DNA of 64,000 nt, taken from the NCBI GenBank assembly GCA_025617375.2, contig JAMYGW020000003.1, forward strand, positions 2,728,001 to 2,792,000, in the 5' to 3' direction. Positions 1 through 13,720 of the stretch are shown here, piece after piece (positions within the stretch are counted from its first letter, which is position 1; each line of letters starts with the position of its first letter). A model generated the notes under the pieces. The model saw only the letters and a list, made by a program, of their open reading frames with translations, had not been told where the DNA came from and ran no database searches. A program made the translations under genes and the position numbers. The DNA comes from Acarospora socialis. Its lineage: Eukaryota; Ascomycota; Lecanoromycetes; Acarosporales; Acarosporaceae.

Positions 1-2894
1 AGAAGTCTGAAAGTCTTTTGCTAAAGTAGTCAGCAAATGTGATGAAAGATTTGATGTGATGTGTGTTAAATGTCATAATATCATGAATTATTCAACATCA
101 GATAATGATGAAACAACAATCATAAAATGTTATCTGAAGAGCAACAGTTATCAAAATGCAAGAAAATCATCAGAAAAACAGATTTCAATCTTTGCAGCAC
201 TGAATATTACTGTATGCTATGTTTTTCAATTATAATGTTTTAATATAACACTCACATCTGTGCAGACAGCTCAAAAAATCATTGTTAAATCACTTAACTT
301 TACTTCTGAAGTCTTTGATCAGCAGATTTTTCAGTTCATTATAGTACTTAATCTGTTCTTTTGTGCTGTTGAGCATCTAAAGTTTTGAAAGCTCATTTAA
401 ATATGTTGTGCTGAAATTAAGATTTCAGATTGAACAAAAGTTACATAACTTTTTAAACATCATGTTGTCAAAATTTAAAAAGAAATTCTTGCAGCACTTG
501 AGTCACAGACTAAAGTCTTTATTGTACTTGATGAATGAATCAGTTTTAATCATCTTGCATTTTTAAACATCACTGCATACTTCATTGATACTGAGTAAAA
601 ATACAAAGAGATTCTTTTAGTGTTCAGAGAATTAAAGAATCAATATAGTGATGAAAATTTAGCTGAATATGTTCTTAAGATGTTGAAGAAGTGAAATTTG
701 ACACATCAGTTGTTAGTGATTACAGCAGACAATGCTTTCAACAATTATACTTTAAGACATCATCTCATTCAACTTTTGAGTACAAAGAATATAATTTGAA
801 GTGATGAAACTGAAATCATGAATTGTATGATGCATGTTATTCAGTTTGTAGTTAATCAGCTATTTACATATTTGAAAGCTGATGTCAAAAATGATCACTT
901 TACAACTACATTTGATGACAGTGAGCTACAAAAGTTCACATTTGAAAAGAACTACTTCTTTAATATTATACTGAAAAAGATCAGTAAATCTTTTGTAATA
1001 CTTCATTATAATGTTTTATTTCAGTTCATCATTATGTTAACAACATATTGATGAAGATTTATATACTTTCTATTGCAATCATAACATCATTACAGTAACT
1101 TAAACTGTTCAAAGAATTGCAGAAGACAAATTCTTGAGATATGATTGAGAATGTGAAAACTCAGTGAAACTCATTCTATGATATACTGAACAAAACATAT
1201 AAATTATGAACTGAACTCTCTCAGTAAATAAAGTATCTGACTAGAACAATAAACAGAATAAAGTTTCTCAAATATAATACAAGAGAGTGACAGCATATCA
1301 AGTACATACTGCATTTTTTAAAACACTTCAAAAACTGAACAGAAATCATAAGTGTTATCAGTAAATTAATAATTCACAAGCTGTAATTCACATACAACAA
1401 TCTGTTTAATCATCTCAAAAATTAGAACAAAGTAATTGAGAAGTTTAAATTATTCTTCAATTCTGAGTTGCTGAATGCTATTGATGCATGTAAAAAAAAC
1501 TGACTCAATACTATGAAAAGACAGAAGTCAATCATGAATTGTTCTGTAATCTTAAAACAATATTGAATTTATGTAACAAGCTTGACATGTATAATGTAGA
1601 CATTCTTCAATCTTCAATTCAAACAATATATCAAGACTGACATGATTTGATACAGAAAGATGACTGAGAAAATTTATGTGTAATTTCTTAACTTAAGTTT
1701 TGAAAATACTACAGCATCAATTATCAGCATCTGAAAAATGAATTATTAGATTAAGTTTTGATCATATTTGATCTCAAAGAGAAGAAGACAATAACTATGA
1801 TGAGTTGCATGAAGAATATAAAAAAATATCAAGATACATCTGTGAAGAAAGAACTTGCAGATTATTTGCAAAAATCTTCAGTATTTGATGTGAATATTTC
1901 AATTCTCAAGTTCTGAAAGTTGATGAAGAAGTTAAAATTAGTAATGATTCAATTTGCAAAGAATATATTTGTGATTTCTGCAGTAGATGTTGATGTTGAA
2001 TGTTTATTCAACATGATTTAAGATGTCATCACATATTGTTGAAATCAATTAAATTCAGAAATCATCAAGAAAATCATACTGATCAAATATCATAACATGT
2101 TTACATTTATGACAGAATTAATAAAAGATCTTGAGAAGAGATCTACATTAACAATGATTGTCAACAATAATGAAGAAAAATCTTCAGCAGATAAACTAAA
2201 TTGAAAAGTAATCAAATTTTGTACAGAGCTTTTATCAAATCAACTCTTCACTGATGATAATTTTTATGATGACAGTGATCAAGAGAATAACAACAACTTC
2301 AGACTTTTCAACAGTGATTAAGATGAAAACATTGACTTTAAATTTTATGACAGTAATTAAAATCAAAATCTAAACACTGAAGTGATACATCTGAATGTTA
2401 TAAATATTACAAATTATGCAACATCAAGACACACAATCTTCAACAACAACTATAGTCATGAGTCAATAAACATCAGTTCAGAAGAAGAGCACAGAGCTTC
2501 TTCATTGAATATGTTATTTACAGCAATTAATGTCTCAATCATTAACTTCATCTTTAATGACTTTACTATTATCAGTTTCATTGTTCAAAATATCAGTTTC
2601 AACAACTCTGTTCAGAGCATCTTTACTGTCATTATATATACAATCTTAAATACAACATCATGTCAGTCAAGAAAAAGAAATCTTCTTTATAAATAAAGTA
2701 AACAACTGTCAAAAACATCACTCTCACATATAAAAGTACAGACACTGCACTTTAAGATCATCACTGCTTCAATATTAAGATTATATAAGACACTTGATCT
2801 TTCACATATTAGTCACATCAGTGATTTTTTAAAGTCAAAAGAAATACATTCATTTTCATCTGAAGATAATGTTGATGTTTATAGATGTAAGTAA
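1..2894 (+). mobile_element. hAT-family transposase fossil, open at the left edge
   Basis: Decayed transposase of a fungal hAT DNA transposon. The reading frame is open from the first bases, so the 5' end and left terminal repeat lie outside. Seen in order: a Cys-containing N-terminal stretch (CVKCHN near 70-85) that may be the BED finger remnant; an RNase H-like core near 510-780 (NHLAFLNITAYFID, then ADNAFNN, equivalent to the DNAxNN acidic motif); the H-V-I-x-L-V-V segment near 830; and a C-terminal hAT dimerisation domain near 1850-2080 (ELADYL, ISAVDVDVECLF, NQLNSEII). The frame changes by one near 1050-1110, which could be an indel or an intron. The second frame runs to a TAA at 2892-2894 through an acidic and Ser/Lys-rich tail. 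About two dozen in-frame stops. The family is clear; the exact clade is not. No terminal inverted repeat was found downstream. Confidence 0.85.
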
Positions 2895-3398
2895 TATTGA
2901 TCTTAGTAAACTCTTGTCTCACATTTTTTTAAAATATAGAGCAACATCACAAACAGAAAGTCTTGTTGTTGAGTACATCATAAAATTGTTGTGAATTTAA
3001 GACAGAATACATGCACAGTGTTTTTATAAATTTACAGTGATTTCATTCTTATATTTACTATCTTAATAATTTTATCTCTTTATCACAGTCTGATCACAAC
3101 TCTCATTGTTGCTACATTCTTTAGATTAGTTCATGACTTCATACTTTTCATGCTTGATAGACTAAGTCATATACATGCATGTAGATATACTCTCATATTC
3201 TGCAATTCTGAGAAGTTCATTGTTGTTGAGTTGTTTATAGTGAACAACAATTACATTTTGAATCAACAGTATTGTACATACAAAGAGAAAAAATACACTT
3301 ATGAAAGTGACTTTGAGTAGAGTATTAGACTTAAACTTACTTACACATCAACAACAATGATATTAAAGATCTTTGATCTTCACTCAGAACATTGTAGT
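2895..3398. other. No gene assigned
   Basis: AT-rich interval after the hAT frame. No frame stays open long enough to support a gene on either strand, and no terminal inverted repeat of the hAT element is visible. Confidence 0.4.
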
Positions 3399-4180
3399 TC
3401 AGTTTAGTTTTATATCTTCATTATTTTCATCATTATCATCATCATCATGATCTTTCTTCTTCTTCTTCTTCTCATCATCATTCTGTATATTTTCTTTCAT
3501 TTTTAAGATTTTTATTTTTTTATCAGCATCATCTGCAACAGACAGAATCTACTTTGTTGATGATTGAATTTTAAATTCTGTTTTAGTTTACAGATATATT
3601 GAATTAGCAAGAACTTTATAAATGATTGTAAAAGCATTATAATTGAGTAATATAAACATATTTGATCATTGTGTACATCAATCTTCTGACTCTTTGACTT
3701 TAAAGATGTAATCTGTGAAAAACATTATTTAGTGAGAGTTCTGATATTAAAACAGTACAGAATTGATATATCTTGTTTTTTTCTAAAACTGTCTTCTTGA
3801 TGTTTGCTAATGCAACTTTGCTGAGTTTAAGAAAAATGTGTTCATCATCAGTATTTTTATTTAACACAATTTACTCAGAAACAACTACTGTAACTATTTT
3901 CTCATTCTCACTCAACACTACTTTCACTTCTGCATTTTCATCTACAGATGCATTGAAAATCACTGATAGCTGATATTTAAAAATAAAACAGCATCAGTTG
4001 CTGTCTTAAGAAGCATTATAAATGAATATTAAAAATAGAATACATACTGATGAGCTTCATTATCTGTTATATGTTCTGAATTAAATACAATACTATTGAA
4101 AACTTGCATAACAAGATCTAAGTTCTCATCTTTCACAGCAGTAAGCTCTTCATAGTTGCAGAACTGAATGATTCACTCTT
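3399..4180 (-). pseudogene. Decayed gene of unknown function with Lys/Asp-rich tail
   Basis: Minus-strand reading frame with few stops. It contains a hydrophobic, beta-rich-looking part near 3990-3850 (YQLSVIFNASVDENAEVKVV). After a likely frameshift near 3720 it continues into a tail ending in alternating Lys and Asp runs (KKKKKKDHDDDDND) and a stop at 3399-3401. The tail corresponds to the (ATC)n/(TTC)n microsatellite near 3420-3475. I do not recognise a family. Its codon decay matches the rest of the window. The start is not fixed; the frame can be followed back to about 4180. Confidence 0.4.
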
Positions 4181-4486
4181 AATATTTAACTATTATATGT
4201 AAAGATTCTGTTCAGCAGTCTTGAATATTTTGATGAGCTTTTACAATCTAATCACATCAGCACAATTTAGAATTCAAACAAATAAGACATATTTCTTCAT
4301 CAAAAACTGCAGAAAAACTCTTTACTTCAAGAAGTTTATACAGAGTTTGAATTTCTTCAACTTGTATAATGAAGTTACTGTGCTTGACAGTATCATTTTT
4401 CTTTTTTTACTGAGTTATTGCATTCTGATTTATGAGAAAGATTGTTACATATTAAGTTAAAGACTATGTAAAACTAAAACAGTAAA

Positions 4487-5400
4487 TTAATACTCATCAT
4501 GTTCACTCTCTACATATCTTTGAATCATAATTTTCTCTTTAATTTTAACTGCATACTTCATCTTTTAAACAGCATCTTTGAGCTTTCTATAATCTGAATC
4601 ATGCTTGAGATTCTGATTCACTTTATTCAGTGCTTTGTTATTTTTATTGTGAGTCTCTTCAATTTTATCATCTCTGAAGACATTGACTACTGAGAATTGT
4701 GATAGTGTGACTCTCTGAGTTGTATTAAACAGTGAAGAACTTAATTTAAAAAGAGATGAAGAACTTTTTAATTCATGAATACAATTTAGTTTCTGATTTA
4801 ATACACTATTTGTGCATTATAATTGAGCATTATAATTATAGAAGTTACTTATAAGATTTCACAGTAAAAGAACTGCTGAGTACATCTGAAGTATTTTTGA
4901 AAAATACAGCATTGAATGTTGATTCAGAATAATTAATAGATACTTTCATTCTTTTTTATTAATCAGCAAAGTTTTCTTTCTTCAGATATGCAGCAATGTC
5001 TGAGATAAATATGTTGATTTTGTTGATCTGTTTCTTTTTTTTCTTTTTGTTAAGTTAAGATGATATGAATATATCAGTTTTGTTAATCTGTTTTTTCTTT
5101 TTCTTCTTGTTAGATTGAGATAATGAGTTTAGTGTATTGATAAAGTGAGTTCTTTTATAAATAGCTGTGTCTGATGTTGTGTTAAATGAGTTTGATACTT
5201 GTAATTTTGCTACATTTATAAAAATAATCTTAACATTCTTTCTGCACTGTTCTGATGATGTATTTTTAGAATAAAAGTCAGCATTTTATCTCTTCATAAT
5301 TAACTTCACTTATATGACAACTGATTGAGCTCTTTAAAACATATTTAAGTGATATCTGATGACTTTCTTCAATCTCTTGATCTGATAGTGTTATATTGTT
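4487..5400 (-). pseudogene. Decayed Lys-rich gene with a duplicated basic segment
   Basis: Minus-strand frame ending at a TAA (4487-4489) after the sequence YVESEHDEY. Upstream lie a charged helical stretch (near 4560-4660) and a Ser-rich stretch (near 4740). At about 5010-5120 there is a tandem duplication of a roughly 60-bp unit coding NKKKKKKQINK followed by DIFIS-like residues; the two copies differ slightly. Stops are mainly TGA and TAA. The function is not recognised. The basic duplication suggests a nuclear or nucleic-acid-binding protein, but that is only an inference from charge. The 5' end is unclear beyond about 5400. Confidence 0.4.
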
Positions 5401-5795
5401 GCATTATAAAAGAAATGCAAGTACATTGATGACTGTATGATAATTTAAAAAAAGAATTTATAAAAAACTGAAGATTCAGAAAGAAAAGATCAGAGATTTT
5501 GTGAAAGTAAAAAAGTAAACTTGATTAAGCACTCATAGTACAGTTTGTTTACATGAATGTTGTTGTTTGTTGTAAGTGAATCTGTAGATAACTTCAAAAC
5601 AAACTATGCAATTATTCAGAAATTTTATTTCATGATCATTCTATCTCAGACAATTACAAATATACTTGATTTTAAGACATATTACATACTGTTTGTAAAG
5701 TGTAGTAAAAGAAATCACATTAATATCAATTTCATTTTTTAATATAAACATTATAAAAGTAGAGAAACTGACATTTAAGTTATGTATTTAGCATC

Positions 5796-6540
5796 ATGAC
5801 ATCAAAACAAAAACTAAAGTCAAGAAAGAAAGTCAAACTGACAATAGAGATGACTGAAGAAATTAAGAAGAAATTTTCAATGAGAACTGTCTTTAAAAAA
5901 AAATGAAGATATATAATGCAGAAATGACATCATAATTAGAGAGCAAAGAAGCTGCAGTTAAATGTAGCATCTTTTAAGAAGATGACTGAATTCTTGATAA
6001 TTTTTCTTCATTTAAATTAATTGCTACAAAAAAAGAATTTAATGAGTTACATAGTTTCTACAATCATATTATATTATAATGCTCAATTTTAACATTCTCT
6101 GACAAGATTCTGCTATATAGCAGCAACAATATTAACAAGAGCTGTATTCTTTCAAGATCAATTAAACAGCATTCTCTCTTCTGATTGAAGAAATAATCAC
6201 TCAGTATAATTAGAATTTAAAGTGACATTAATCAGCAATCACAAGTCTGTAGAAGACAAGTGAAGTATTTCTTTGTACTTATTTTGAAAGTATAAATTCT
6301 CATATATCAAAATCTCTCTTCTATGACTTATATATTATATAGTTGTGAAGTTACATAAAAAAAAGAATCTGATTATGACAGCAGAGTTGTGAAAGACAAA
6401 GATGATGTTTGATACTTTTCAGCTCTACTAAGAAAATGAACTTCTTACTAGTTAATGTACTTTAGCTCTGTATTAAATATGTGATGTAATGAACAGCTTA
6501 TAATGTTCACATATAATGCTCACAAAGCATGCTGCAAACA
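5796..6540 (+). pseudogene. Decayed basic protein, function unknown
   Basis: Starts with an ATG at 5796 followed by a Lys-rich stretch (MTSKQKLKSRKKVKLTIEM). At least one frame change occurs within the first 200 bp. Later readable parts include KKMTEF and KKEFNELHSFYNH. No domain is recognised. I report it because one frame or its neighbour stays readable with similar composition over several hundred bases; the 3' limit is soft. Confidence 0.3.
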
Positions 6541-6639
6541 CATAGTCAAACAAAAAGTGCTTTGTGAAACTATCATCAAATAGTTTTGTGTTAGTAACAT
6601 TTATCAATTAAACTCTGCTTAGTTATCATGTGCTAATTA

Positions 6640-6795
6640 ATTTTAATTTAGTTTGAGCTGTCAAGAAAAACTTAATCTAACTCTGTCTGAAATCTGATTC
6701 TGTTCAGAACTGAGTTGAGTTGCAAAGTTAAGCTCAGTGAGTCAGATCTGATTTCAAAATCTGAGTCTGACTCAGCTCAGTGATCATTCTATTAA
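6640..6795. repeat. Possible diverged MITE fragment
   Basis: Contains TCAGAT/CTGAGT-rich sequence and a GAGCTGTCAAGA segment resembling the reverse complement of the left arm of the MITE at 22104. It ends in GTGATCATTCTA, similar to the MITE terminus. No matching left end or target duplication was found, so this may be only a fragment or a compositional look-alike. Confidence 0.3.
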
Positions 6796-7611
6796 AAATA
6801 AATATCAAGATCTTATTTCTAACACATAATACTGTTTCAAGCTTGCTATATATGATTCTCTAATTCTTTAAATAGTATCTGACTATGACATATTGAGCTG
6901 AGTTTTGAAAGAGATTTCAAGTGATTTTCAGACTGACAAAATTCTTTCTATTTTACTTTTGACTATTAACTGAAGACTGTATCTAAAGATGCACAGTGCT
7001 ATGTTTTCTTCAAAAACAATTTCTTAAAGTTCTCTTAATTTTCTTGCTGTCTTCTGATCAATATAATTGAAAGTTTAGCTTCTTTAAGTGAATTTGCTAA
7101 TTTAATATGTGTTTTACAACTTTGTGAATTTTATTCATCATCTTGTGATTTACACATACTTGTCAAAAAACTATTAGTCTTAACTTACACTGCAGAGAGA
7201 TCACACTTACAAGACATAACAGTTTGATCTCTTCAGTTCTTGATCTCTGATCTGATTAAGTTGTCTGTATTAAGATTTTCATAGATTACTTTGATGTGTC
7301 TGTGATCTTTCATGTAAACAATGCTTTTATGAGTTGTGTCTTTAAATATAAAGTTAGTTAGAACAAAAAGTTAAATATTAAGTATCTTATGATCTGCAGT
7401 CAGCTTTGTTTCTAGTATGTTATTAAAGCAAACTCACATAATTCTTATTTATCAAGAGAAGATCATTTATTCAATCTTGTATTAGATAAAATTCAGTATA
7501 AATATTCTTTTAAAGCATTTTAGAATGTGCTCTCATGAAATTAAATATCTACTTACACTTAAAACTTATTTCTCAGAAGAGTGTAATTCTTCTGATTTTA
7601 ATCTTATAATT

Positions 7612-7860
7612 TTAATATTCATCAAGTAACTGTTTAATGTAGAATAACTGATCAGCTATTTCAGCATCAGTAGCAAATAATAGAACTTTGTCATAAAATT
7701 TGAGATGTAATTTCTTTTCATACAGTTCTTTAATGAAAGTCTTCATTGCAGTAAACTGTTTAAGATCACTTGAGAAATGCAGATGAAGAACTCTGATGAA
7801 TTTTTCTAAAACTATATAATGAAAATTATAACATCATGATTATTCAGATTGCAATATTAT
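7612..7860 (-). pseudogene. Decayed gene fragment, function unknown
   Basis: About 80 codons on the minus strand with almost no stops, unusual for this window. The readable part includes EKLHLKFYDKVLLFATDAE-like sequence and ends with a TAA at 7612-7614 after LLDEY. The upstream continuation is weak. I do not recognise the family. The low stop density suggests either a younger copy or real coding ancestry. Confidence 0.35.
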
Positions 7861-7869
7861 CACAAGATT

Positions 7870-9968
7870 ATGAAGAGATAAAATTGAGCAAATGCAATGT
7901 AACTCACTCATAATATGCAGAGATAGATGAATTAATCAGCTTGAAACTTTCAAAATTACAAGACTTTAATATGAATCTGAATAACATCTGACATGTATAT
8001 AATCATGACTTGACTGAGTGATTTGTCAAGTTTGATGTTTCAGTAAAAAAAATACTCAACTTAAAGAATGTATGTGAATGCTCAGAGACAAGTTGTCACA
8101 AGTAAATATAAAATTGAAGAGATGAGACATTTTTCTGAGAAACTGTATATTTATATTGCTGTAATGATCATTGCAGTTAGCATTAAGTGCAATCAGAAAA
8201 ACATCTCATAGAACTATCAACAAATAATAAGAGAAGCAAATATTAAAATGATAGTTATTGCACAGACTGTTTCAGAGTAAAAGTCAGTTTAAGCTTGTGC
8301 AAAATAAATGAAAATCATATCATTAGTGCTGTTATCTGAGATGAGATATGTAGATCAAGTTTTTGTGAAGTAACAGTTATGATTAAATGCACAAGATCTT
8401 TCATTATAATTACTCATTTTAATTATCAATGCATTCATTGATAGTTCTCAGATCTGATGTTATATAGATTGATAATGATGTTTATGTGTTCATTTAAAGT
8501 CAACAGTATAAGATTAATGATTGACATTTAATTCATTTTCTTACTCAGAGTTATTGCATTCTTCACATCTATAATGACACAAACAATGTTACTAGTCAGT
8601 AACACAACAATTAATGTTGCATCAAAGCAAGTCATCTTGCTGAATTCTCTGAAATATCTCTGAATCTATGAGTAAAACACATATTTGAGAAAATAAAAGA
8701 TTGCATATGTATGAACAACTTTAATCAATGATCACATCAGAAAAAATACAATGAAGAAAGCTGTTAGAACTTTAAGAGCAACTGTATATCATTGAGTAGT
8801 ATTCATTGTTTTGAACTTTTGATTTGCAAAGAGTTATAAGTACTTTAAGAGATTTTAATCATATACTTTATATAGATACACTTGAAACATCAGTGACAAT
8901 ATTAAAAATATTAAATTTAAAGCAAAGTTCTGAGCAAAGTAGAAGTCTAAATGAGCATCTTCTTGCTTGAAAGATATAAAATTAGTATTTCTGATAAACA
9001 ACACATAAAATCTTCTATCATAAGAAATTGTACAATAATTAACAAAGAAAAAAAAAAACAAACTGCTCAGAAGCTAAAAAGAAGAAGAGAGGTGTTCTGT
9101 AAGAGTCATTAACTTAAAAAGTTATGTGATTTAAATGTAACTGTGATAGTTCATGATCTGAATGAAAAACAATATTATGTGTATTGATTCACAAATCAAG
9201 AGTCATGATCATCAGTGCTCAAAGAAATTGTTAGTTTGTTCTGTTCTCTTCACTTATATGATTAAAATACTTAATTTACAGCAGTGACTTGTGATCTTTA
9301 GACTCATATTTATTCTTTTTAGTAATATTGAGAAGTCAGACAATTATACAGACAATAGAAATGAAAGAAACAAAAGAAAAAACATACACTTCATCATAAA
9401 TAAAGATATAATCAGACAGCATGAATCAACAATATCTGCAAGACAGAGTTTTTAGTTATCAAAGTCATCAATATTTAACTTCTGTTCTAGTGATGAGATT
9501 GATTAATGATGATTATACAGTTTTAACTTTGTGAAGAAGAGAGAAGATGCTTAAATATATTTACAATAATAATAAGAATAGTGAAACATCAATGATTAAT
9601 GTTCAGTCATATGTCTTTTATTTACTTCAGAATTTCTATGTCATAGATTATTGTTGTGTTGTTGACATAAAAAATTATTTGAGCAATGTACAGTTCATAT
9701 AATACTTTTTAATGTGTTTATACACAACTGATACTATCTTTATGTGTTAGTGAAATCTATTTTAATTGAACTTTCACTGTAAATGCTTGTTTAAACTCTT
9801 AACTTCTTGAAATGATGTCTGCAGCTTTGTGAAGTAGAATTTAATTATAAAATGATGAAGTGATTTTGAAGTTCACAGATCTAAAATTAACTAATCTCTT
9901 AATATAAATTCTATCTGAATCTTCTAGTGCTTTTTTTAACTTTGAAATGACTGAGTTATTACTTAACA
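7870..9968. other. Decayed AT-rich interval without an assignable gene
   Basis: Several short frames on both strands look partly coding, for example a plus-strand stretch near 8100-8290 reading SKYKIEEMRHFSEKLYIYIA, but none can be followed far enough to name. No LTR, terminal inverted repeat or tandem repeat was seen. Confidence 0.3.
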
Positions 9969-11552
9969 ATGAAGTGTTGTGATCACAGTCAATAATTAAC
10001 TTTATTCAGTCAGAACATTAAAACTGTCTTATATGAATCAAATAGACTTCAAATTCTTATTGATCAAATTCTCAATTCAGACAGTCAACACTTCAGTCTG
10101 TCTGATCTCATTGAAAGTACAGTAAAATTTGTTGTACTTTACAAACTAGTTCTCTTCACAAAGACTACAAAGATTAAAAATCAAAAACATCATAATGATG
10201 TTCATTTTTATCTAAAAATCTCTATAATCTTTCATGATAAATCAGTGCTTTATATGAAGAGTGATTTGTTATTTCATGACTCAAGAAACAAGATCTTCTC
10301 AGCTGAGAAATGTCACAAAATCATCAAGCAAATTCTTTTCAAACTTTAAGAAAACATCTCAGAAGTTCATCAGAACACAATTGTGAATAATTTATATTTT
10401 TATCTTTTATATTTTTTTGCAAATGTGATCTGCATTTTTGCTGCTGACTTTGCTGATTTCAGATTTATTATTCATCACTTGAGTTTCTGACTCAAGAAAG
10501 ATCTGCTGTTAACTTTATTAAAATTGACACATTCATGATTGATAATTATGACAGAGATAACAATGCTGAGAGAAACAGTCAAGAAAGAAATTAAAAAGCT
10601 TTTTTTGTCAATGCTTAAAGATAAGACAATGCAAGATATCTTTACATTGTTCTTTACAGTTAAAGTGCTTTGTATATTGTCAGATGATTAAGTCTTAATG
10701 AAAGCTTGATTCAGATTATTGAGAAAATGTTTTATGAATATGTCAATTTAAGTACAGCTGAATAAGATAAACACAAGAACACTTTTCTCAGCAAAACACT
10801 TTGCTGTGTTTTTTAAGTTGACTTGTGATTATTTTGCTATAACATGCAACAAGTCATTTGATTTTATAAGAATTTCTCAATGTCAAAATCTGATATCACT
10901 GAACTTGAACAATCATTTGTTCAATTTTCTCTTGAATATTCAGTTCTTACACAAGCTTACAGAGTTTGCAGTTTCTATGATGACTTTCAGCTTTTTGCTT
11001 GATAACTATTTTTTAAATATGTATAACAAATTGATATTCATTCTGATCAAAACATAAAGATTAATATTGCAGCAGTTTTCAGCTTAACTGAGATATTCAA
11101 GACTTTTTATATAGAAATCTACTATAAGATGAGCAGAATCTCATTGCTAGTTCATAAAGATTTTATTGAACTGATTTTACTGTCTGATTTTCTCAGAATA
11201 ATCAAATGTCAATTAATGATGTACTTTAAAAAATTCATTCAAAATGACAACTTCATATCTGTGAAACTTCATTGTAAAATTTTTAAAAAAGATTCAATCA
11301 CATTGAAGAAGAATATGCAGTGATGATATGTGTCTTGTCTATTTGAGAAGATAGTCTCAATATAACTTATAATGTGAATATTTGATCTGTAAAACTTGTG
11401 TTTAAATTTTTGATGACTGCTACAATACTGACTCATGAATATTCAAGATCAATTTGTGCTTTTTATGTGAGTTGAAGTTCTCTGAGATTTCTGTGAAGAT
11501 AAAGTTTGATACTGTGAAAGTGAGAATCTTGCTTATAAATGAAGATAAAATG
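9969..11552 (+). pseudogene. Patatin-like phospholipase fossil, N-terminal part, cut by an LTR
   Basis: One frame from the ATG at 9969 runs about 528 codons to the insertion point at 11552, with about two dozen stops. It resembles the large fungal patatin-like phospholipases that carry a long N-terminal region, a Cys-rich RING-like linker and then the catalytic domain. Seen: hydrophobic YFFANVICIFAADF-type segment (near 10400), AKHFAVFF (near 10790), LLDNYFLNMY (near 11000), then Cys pairs CLVY, ICKTCV and CFLCEL (11330-11480). It closes with VKIKFDTVKVRILLIN, which matches the residues just before the family's GGGxRG oxyanion motif. The 5' LTR of element D begins a few codons later, so the catalytic patatin domain itself is not seen. 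The family identification rests on this ordered set of motifs; a database comparison would settle it. Confidence 0.6.
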
Positions 11553-11929
11553 TATTATGATCAAGTCAAAACAGACTTGAGACAAACTAATGCATACATA
11601 CAAGAGATGTATATTCAAAGAATATTTAAACAGCAGTTATGTGACATCTTAATATGCTTGATGATGAGCTTGATGAACAAACTTAATGAGTTACATAAAC
11701 AAGTCATCTTAATGAACTTAACAGCAAGATCAACAAGTGAATTCAGTATATAGTAGAGTCAATTTTCTTATGAAATCAATCATGTTCAACTTACTCAGTT
11801 AATTACAATAAAGTGTTTACTCAACATCACTGTATTGAAGAACTCTTATATTTACAAGATTAAACATCTTAGTTCTAACATATTTGAGAAATTTCAGATT
11901 GAATATCACACTTTAGTTAGAATATAACA
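11553..11929 (+). repeat. 5' LTR of element D (377 bp)
   Basis: Starts TATTATGATCAAG, aligned with TGTTATGATCAAG of element B's LTR, and ends ATAACA. Shares a TATA-like TATATAG followed about 35 bases later by TGTTCAA with the other LTRs of this family. It is followed by CTTTGAACAC, the leader common to A, B and D. Confidence 0.8.
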
Positions 11930-13720
11930 CTTTGAACACACTTACAGTATAAAAATGATCACTTTTACAGCACAGAAGTCAGCTTCAATAAGTTAAATTT
12001 ATTTTTAAAATCTTTCACAAATGATTAATACATCAAGATTTCATCATCTGATGTGTTTATCAACAAGAGAAAAAAGCTGCAAGCATTCTTGATCAAGCTT
12101 AAATTATATATTGAATTCAATCAAAACAAGTTTAAGTTCAAGATGAACAAGAATTTATTCACTGTGTCATATATGAAGAATGCAGTCTTCAATTGAGTTA
12201 ACTTTAAGCTGCATAAATTTCTCAAAATGACAACAGTAAAACAATAAACAGATAGAAAATTCATTTTTTCTGACTACAAGAGATTTAAGAAAGAGCTTAA
12301 AGAAGTTTTTAAAATAATTAATGAAAAGTAAACAGTAAAAAGATGACTGCAAGTAATCTGTATGAAGAAATCAGCAGTTAAGTATGTGATGAAGTTTCAG
12401 AGAATTGTAATTTTAATAAATTGAAATGACAATTTTCTCACATTACACTATTACTAAAGACTTTACAAGTCTATTAAGAATAAAATAGCTCAAATGAATT
12501 GACTCAAAACTCTACAAAAAATGATTAATGTATTCATCAGTATAAACAATCAACAATAAAAACAATGAATGAAATGTACAGAACAACAAGTATCATCTAG
12601 AATGAGATGAGAAAGAAAGTTTGCTCAAATATGTTGAAGAAACAATTCAATGAATCTTGATATGATTGAGAAGTGTCATCAAAAGTTATAAAAAACTAAA
12701 TAAGTGATGTCTGAACATCAGAAAAAACAATTCTATGAGTTTTAAACAATGCAGAATAAAACACAAACATGTTATAATTGTTAGAAATTTAAACACATAG
12801 CAAAGAACTGCAAAAACTTTCAGACTGAGAGAAAAGAAACAGCAGTGACAGTTAAAAAGAATATATGCATAATGCATGATGCTCTCAGCTAAACAGTCTG
12901 TTACAATGATATATGCTGAACACATATAAACAGTAAAAATGAAGTCAGATAATATCTGAAGAGACTGTACAAAGATATTTAAGATGAATATGATATAACA
13001 GATCAATTAATTTATGAAAAAGAATTAATTACTCTTACAAAAAAATATATCAAGAAAGATGATCTTGATGCTAAGAATAAAAACAGTATTTTTGATGATG
13101 ACATTGAAGAAATCAATGATTATGAATTACAAATTAATGAATCATGAATATTCTCAAACAGTGACACACTCACAGAAGAAAGTTTGAACAATACTGAGAC
13201 AAAATTCTTAAAGAAATATTAAATTAAAATTGATAAACATCTATATAATTAAAAAAGAACAGCATAACACAGCAAAACAATGCTGACAGAGAAGCTTGAG
13301 AAGTTACAAGCTCAAGAACAAGAAGTAAATATGTACTTTGAATTAAATAAATTAATGAAAGAAATATAACTGATAACTAAAGAAAAATCAGACAAGACAG
13401 TATTAAAACAACTTATATAACAGATAAAAAGTCATAAAATCAAAATACTCTTATCAACAAAATATGATCTGAAGAATGAAGATCAATGAATTTTCAATGA
13501 AGAATATATACTTTCTGAATATCTGCAAAAAGTTAAAGTCTTTGAGAGTTAATTGCAGACAAAATATAATCAGTATAAATTTAGATTACACTCTCAACAA
13601 CACATTGAATAGTACAAAGAAGAATACATGAACTTACTCTTAAAGAAGAAATCTGAGTGATTTACAAGTTTATGAAGAAGAATCAAGAGTGTAGTAACAA
13701 TAAAAAATTATGAGCTTTCT

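Noticed and set aside
3421-3475. CRISPR-like or regulatory repeat
   Set aside because: Simple (ATC)n/(TTC)n microsatellite coding the Lys/Asp tail of a decayed gene.
6218-6796. A third full-length MITE
   Set aside because: A TAAAGTGA start at 6218 and a GATCATTCTA end at 6796 were noticed, but the spacing is too long, the interior does not align throughout and no 8-bp duplication was found. Only the right fragment is kept, at low confidence.
7000-7610. Ty1/copia-type polymerase fragment
   Set aside because: A few residues looked suggestive on the minus strand, but no catalytic motif or consistent frame was present.
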